Assembly: GCF_020216685.1 (NCBI RefSeq)
Contig: NZ_JAIWNS010000028.1
Location: 1 to 10,000, forward strand
DNA: 10,000 bases
Reading direction: 5' to 3'
From: Methanospirillum hungatei
Lineage (GTDB): Archaea > Halobacteriota > Methanomicrobia > Methanomicrobiales > Methanospirillaceae
In this document: piece after piece, positions 7,965 through 10,000 of the stretch
Layout: every line of letters starts with the position of its first letter
How positions within the stretch are numbered: the stretch's first letter is position 1
Notes under the pieces: model-generated
Told to the model about the DNA's origin: nothing
What the model saw: only the letters and a program-made list of their open reading frames with translations
Database searches by the model: none
Translations under genes and position numbers: made by a program

Positions 7965-8327
7965 TCACCTCCCTGATATCCAGGCGCTGATGAGACCACG
8001 ATCTTTTCGTATCATCTTGAGCTGATTTGCAGGACCGATGACAGTAAGCCTCCGGTTCTCATCATCTCCCCTCATAAATCTGGAGAACACACCTGCGGGG
8101 CGCTGTTTGGAAGGATATGTCTCAATCTCAATACCTGAAAATCTGTCAGGCAGAATCTCCTGCATGGTCATCTCAATAAGCACGGATTGTTCATCGGGTG
8201 TGAGGCCGCTTTCAAGAATGACGATGGTGCCTTCACGGACATTATCCAGGATAAGGCGTATCTTTTCCATTGAAGGCATCTGTGCGAGCCGTTCTTCTGA
8301 TATGAGATCTATTCGTACACCCTGCAT
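7965..8327 (-). CDS. arvB: DUF2073 protein, OapB/ArvB-type
   Basis: A 120-residue soluble protein of the DUF2073 family, the standard middle member of the archaeal GTPase/DUF2073/zinc-ribbon cluster. Seen: EKIRLILDNVREGTIVILES (21-40), which looks like helix then beta-strand, GLTPDEQSVLIEMTMQ (41-56), an IEIETYP strand (66-72) and RRLTVIGPANQLKMIRKD (92-109). No catalytic motif is recognised. I chose the ATG at 8327 because AGGTGA, which contains the stop of the GTPase gene, sits 5 bases upstream; a GTG at 8336 in the same frame would overlap that ribosome site and add three residues. In the Haloferax work the cluster genes affect vesicle formation, but the job of this member is unclear. A partner or regulator of the GTPase is a reasonable inference. 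Confidence 0.87.
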   Translation of the reverse strand: MQGVRIDLISEERLAQMPSMEKIRLILDNVREGTIVILESGLTPDEQSVLIEMTMQEILPDRFSGIEIETYPSKQRPAGVFSRFMRGDDENRRLTVIGPANQLKMIRKDRGLISAWISGR

Positions 8328-8332
8328 GTTTT

Positions 8333-8962
8333 TCACCTGAAATGCCGGACCATTTCTTCATAGAGATTTTCAATCTGGGTTCCATCAAGACACGAAACCG
8401 GTACGACAGGGTGCTGGGGGAAGGCCGTGCGTATCCGGTGGGGTGCCGCATCAGGAAGGTCAATCTTGTTTGCTGCAATGATAACCGGCAGTTTCCTGCT
8501 TTCAATAATCCCGATCATCATGATATTGACCTGTGCAAACGGGTCCAACGTCGCGTCAATCATGTAAATAACCCCGTCAATATCTTCACGAAGCCAGTGC
8601 ATGGCCTCCGCGACCCCTTCGGTAGCCTCGCGTGCACGGGTGATGGCATCCTCCCGCTCAATGCCGTATTCGATAAACTCTTTATAATCAACCCTGGTGG
8701 TAACGCCGGGTGTATCGACGATATCAATCGTGATAGACCGTCCGTTTGAGCCGGTGATGGTGATATTTCCTGTCCTGACTGCCCGTCTGGTCTCATGTGG
8801 CACCTCACTGGCTGTTCCGGATACCGTGCCTGACCAGTCTTCAGCGATCCTGTTTGCAAGGGTGGTTTTCCCTGCATTTGGAGGGCCATAAATACCTATA
8901 CGGGCGGTCTTGTTCTGGAAAAGATTTGAAAGGATTCGCGAGAGAGTCTGGCTTATTCCCAT
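8333..8962 (-). CDS. arvA: Era-like small GTPase, OapA/ArvA-type (archaeal vesicle formation)
   Basis: A 209-residue TRAFAC-class GTPase. Seen: G1/P-loop GPPNAGKT (26-33), a candidate switch I threonine in PHETRR (Thr58), G3 DTPG (83-86), G4 NKID (165-168) and G5 near PVSCLDG (188-194). The first 15 residues, MGISQTLSRILSNLF, make an amphipathic helix with Ile3, Leu7, Ile10, Leu11, Leu14 and Phe15 on one face, as in Arf GTPases, suggesting membrane attachment. A hydrophobic stretch around 128-162 is core beta-sheet and helix. The homologous small GTPase of Haloferax volcanii has been reported to drive extracellular vesicle formation and was earlier named OapA (origin-associated). It heads a three-gene operon: its stop lies within the ribosome site of the DUF2073 gene. 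The ribosome site AGGGA lies about 10 bases before the ATG. Confidence 0.9.
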   Translation of the reverse strand: MGISQTLSRILSNLFQNKTARIGIYGPPNAGKTTLANRIAEDWSGTVSGTASEVPHETRRAVRTGNITITGSNGRSITIDIVDTPGVTTRVDYKEFIEYGIEREDAITRAREATEGVAEAMHWLREDIDGVIYMIDATLDPFAQVNIMMIGIIESRKLPVIIAANKIDLPDAAPHRIRTAFPQHPVVPVSCLDGTQIENLYEEMVRHFR

Positions 8963-9041
8963 TGTGGTTACGTCCCTGGGCTTGTTTTTTTGAAATCAGG
9001 CCTGTGAAAAGCCTGCCTGTCTACATGGTTATGATCAGGGA

Positions 9042-9052
9042 GTATTATTATT
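9042..9052 (-). promoter_or_regulatory. possible TATA-like element for the GTPase operon
   Basis: On the minus strand this reads as an AATAATAATA-like AT-rich block in otherwise GC-balanced sequence, about 85 bases before the GTPase ATG. It would predict a leader of roughly 55-60 bases containing a 5-base stem (CAGGC at 8997-9001 with GCCTG at 9011-9015) and an A7 run. This is inference from composition only. Confidence 0.35.
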
Positions 9053-9110
9053 GTTGTCATCCCACCTGTCTCGGATCTTCATATTTGACATACCGGTCAC
9101 CGGAGCGATG

Positions 9111-9120
9111 GATTAATACC
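9111..9120 (+). promoter_or_regulatory. possible TATA-like element for the CBS-protein gene
   Basis: GATTAATACC is the most AT-rich block at a suitable distance upstream of the CBS gene and would give a leader of about 35 bases. A small perfect inverted repeat, CCGGT-C-ACCGG (9093-9103), lies just upstream and could be an operator or chance. The remaining bases between the GTPase and CBS genes show nothing else I can support. Confidence 0.3.
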
Positions 9121-9177
9121 CGATCCCGATAAGTATCAGAGCAATGCATCTGCCCGGGAAACCGAGAGGTGACAGTA

Positions 9178-9744
9178 ATGAGCTACAACAGTGACACGAT
9201 CCAGCTCGAGACCAAGGTCCCAGTGCGGGAAATAATGCGAACGAACCCCAAGACTATTGATTATCATGCAACGGTAGCGCATGCAGCACGGAAAATGTGC
9301 AGCAAGGACCCATCCGGCAGTTGTATAGTCCTTCGGGATGGCGTTGCCGTGGGGATAGTTACCGAGCAGGACATTAACTGCAAGGTCGTCGCCCGGGATC
9401 TGCGCCCGAGTGAAGTCCACGTCAGTGAGATCATGACTTCACCCCTGATCACGATTGGTACAGATAAAACCGTTGAGGATGCCGCTCACCTGATGATCCG
9501 AAACCGGGTCAGAAGACTGCCGATCACCAATGAGAAAGGTGTCGTGATCGGTATTGTGAGTGTCCGGGACATCGTTGCAGTGAGTACAGAGATTAATGAA
9601 CTGATGGGCGAACTCGTGGTAATTAATCGTGCTGATGACATTAGTTCAGGAATGTGCAGCAGATGCGGCCAGATGTCAGATGAACTGACCAGTATTGACG
9701 GGTCCCTCATCTGTCCGAACTGCATGGAAGACGACCGGTTGTAA
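9178..9744 (+). CDS. protein with two CBS domains and a C-terminal zinc ribbon
   Basis: The 188-residue product has two tandem CBS domains (about residues 14-74 and 80-138), which pair into a Bateman module that usually binds adenine nucleotides or S-adenosylmethionine and senses energy or ligand state. Typical repeats are visible: VREIMRTNPKTI with GIVTEQDI, and VSEIMTSPLITI with RRLPITNEKGVVIGIVSVRDI in two parts (112-132). A C-terminal zinc ribbon follows, Cys160-x2-Cys163 and Cys179-x2-Cys182. This architecture recurs in archaea without an assigned target. I chose the ATG at 9178 because GAGAGGTGA lies 5 bases before it; a GTG at 9169 overlaps that ribosome site. It diverges from the GTPase operon and appears to be transcribed alone. 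A regulatory role is inferred from domains. Confidence 0.92.
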   Translation: MSYNSDTIQLETKVPVREIMRTNPKTIDYHATVAHAARKMCSKDPSGSCIVLRDGVAVGIVTEQDINCKVVARDLRPSEVHVSEIMTSPLITIGTDKTVEDAAHLMIRNRVRRLPITNEKGVVIGIVSVRDIVAVSTEINELMGELVVINRADDISSGMCSRCGQMSDELTSIDGSLICPNCMEDDRL

Positions 9745-9797
9745 CATACGGCAGCACACAGGGTTTTCTGCCTGAAGCTGTATGTTCCTTAATCGGG

Positions 9798-9829
9798 CAC
9801 ATTCCAATCTCATCCGAATGTGTGAGATT
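9798..9829. repeat. two interleaved 7-base inverted repeats
   Basis: CACATTC (9798-9804) pairs with GAATGTG (9816-9822), and AATCTCA (9806-9812) pairs with TGAGATT (9823-9829). All four arms match perfectly. The arms interleave, so in RNA only one hairpin can form at a time; in DNA they give two overlapping dyads. They lie 24 bases upstream of the TATA-like box, so an operator for the next gene or the 3' untranslated end of the CBS mRNA are both possible. Confidence 0.6.
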
Positions 9830-9852
9830 CCGGGCACCTATCAACCCGGAGG

Positions 9853-9859
9853 TATAAAT
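9853..9859 (+). promoter_or_regulatory. TATA box for the gene at the right edge
   Basis: TATAAAT in the context GGAGGTATAAATTTTTG is the best TATA match in this region. It predicts transcription starting near 9880, just before a hairpin, and a leader of about 75 bases to the ATG at 9956. Confidence 0.55.
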
Positions 9860-9880
9860 TTTTGACCTGAATCCTGACAT

Positions 9881-9911
9881 CTGCCGGCTTTCTGATCATT
9901 CACCCCGGCAG
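9881..9911 (+). other. hairpin in predicted 5' leader
   Basis: CTGCCGG (9881-9887) and CCGGCAG (9905-9911) form a perfect 7-base, GC-rich stem with a 17-base loop. It begins almost exactly where transcription from the TATA box at 9853-9859 would start, so it could cap the mRNA 5' end, protect it or regulate translation. As DNA it is also a possible operator. Confidence 0.45.
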
Positions 9912-9955
9912 AATGTCCGGACGTATTTACCGTCTAACCGTAAGGCTGGTATCTC

Positions 9956-10000
9956 ATGAATTCACATCATGACCATGAAAACAAGACAGTTCTTTCGATA
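9956..10000 (+). CDS. start of a probable gene, cut by right edge
   Basis: An open frame of 15 codons begins MNSHHDHENKTVLSI and runs off the window. Support comes from the TATA box and leader upstream and a weak ribosome-like GGCTGGT about 5 bases before the ATG. A second open frame from the ATG at 9969 (MTMKTRQFFR) cannot be excluded. Too little is present to suggest a family. Confidence 0.35.
   Translation, partial: MNSHHDHENKTVLSI

Larger units (their letters stand above)
9745..9955. promoter_or_regulatory. 211-base intergenic regulatory region
   Basis: This region separates the CBS gene from the probable next gene. It holds a weak hairpin at 9766-9783 at most, two interleaved inverted repeats (9798-9829) flanked by direct repeats of CGGGCAC (9794-9800 and 9831-9837), a TATA-like box (9853-9859), a 7-base stem hairpin (9881-9911) and an 8-base palindrome GTCCGGAC (9915-9922). 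I see no open reading frame, tRNA or clear T-run terminator in it. Confidence 0.5.

Noticed and set aside
8328..8336. GTG start for the DUF2073 gene
   Set aside because: The GTG is part of the ribosome site AGGTGA that serves the ATG at 8327, so it has no ribosome site of its own at proper spacing.
8984..8990. T7 run as a transcription terminator on the plus strand
   Set aside because: No plus-strand gene ends nearby; the run lies in the leader of the minus-strand GTPase operon.
9169..9177. GTG start for the CBS protein
   Set aside because: It lies inside the strong ribosome site GAGAGGTGA, which is correctly spaced for the ATG at 9178.
9798..9829. H-type RNA pseudoknot
   Set aside because: The arm order fits a pseudoknot, but zero bases connect the 3' arm of stem 1 to the 3' arm of stem 2, which cannot span a 7-base-pair stem. 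Mutually exclusive hairpins or DNA dyads are more likely.

Overview
The window looks like chromosomal DNA of a methanogenic euryarchaeon, most likely of the order Methanomicrobiales. The evidence is archaeal information-processing genes (topoisomerase VI subunit B, archaeal-type HisS, aIF1/SUI1), an archaeal NadM, a full-length CobQ, a euryarchaeal small-GTPase/DUF2073/zinc-ribbon cluster, AT-rich TATA-like boxes and GGAGGTGA-type ribosome binding sites. The order-level placement is a judgement from protein style, not a search. It is gene-dense; I see no mobile element, CRISPR array, rRNA or tRNA, and no gene-free stretch above 300 bases.

Layout. (1) Bases 1-2792, minus strand: a tight operon of a small membrane protein, hisS and top6B, the last cut by the left edge. 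(2) Bases 2842-5697, plus strand, diverging from (1): larB, nadM, a 429-residue coiled-coil protein and an 86-residue cysteine-containing protein, joined by ATGA overlaps or an 11-base gap. (3) Bases 5690-7126, minus strand: cobQ (cobyric acid synthase), meeting group 2 tail to tail with an 8-base overlap. (4) Bases 7259-7564, plus strand: the translation initiation factor aIF1. (5) Bases 7578-8962, minus strand: a compact three-gene operon of an Era-like small GTPase, a DUF2073 protein and a zinc-ribbon protein, matching the OapABC/ArvABC cluster linked in Haloferax to extracellular vesicle formation. (6) Bases 9178-9744, plus strand: a protein with two CBS domains and a zinc ribbon, diverging from (5). 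(7) Bases 9745-10000: a regulatory-looking intergenic region with interleaved inverted repeats, a TATA-like box and a leader hairpin before a probable new gene that runs off the right edge.

How they fit together. Group 2 pairs the enzyme that makes dinucleotides from pyridine mononucleotides (NadM) with LarB, which in the known pathway consumes nicotinate adenine dinucleotide to start nickel-pincer nucleotide synthesis; two unrecognised proteins travel with them. Group 5 is the most interesting known-but-recent system: the GTPase has an Arf-like start (Met-Gly, short amphipathic helix, then the P-loop), suggesting GTP-dependent membrane association. CobQ supplies cobamides that methanogens need. 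The best unexplained signals are the coiled-coil/cysteine protein pair (4151-5697) and the interleaved inverted repeats (9798-9829).
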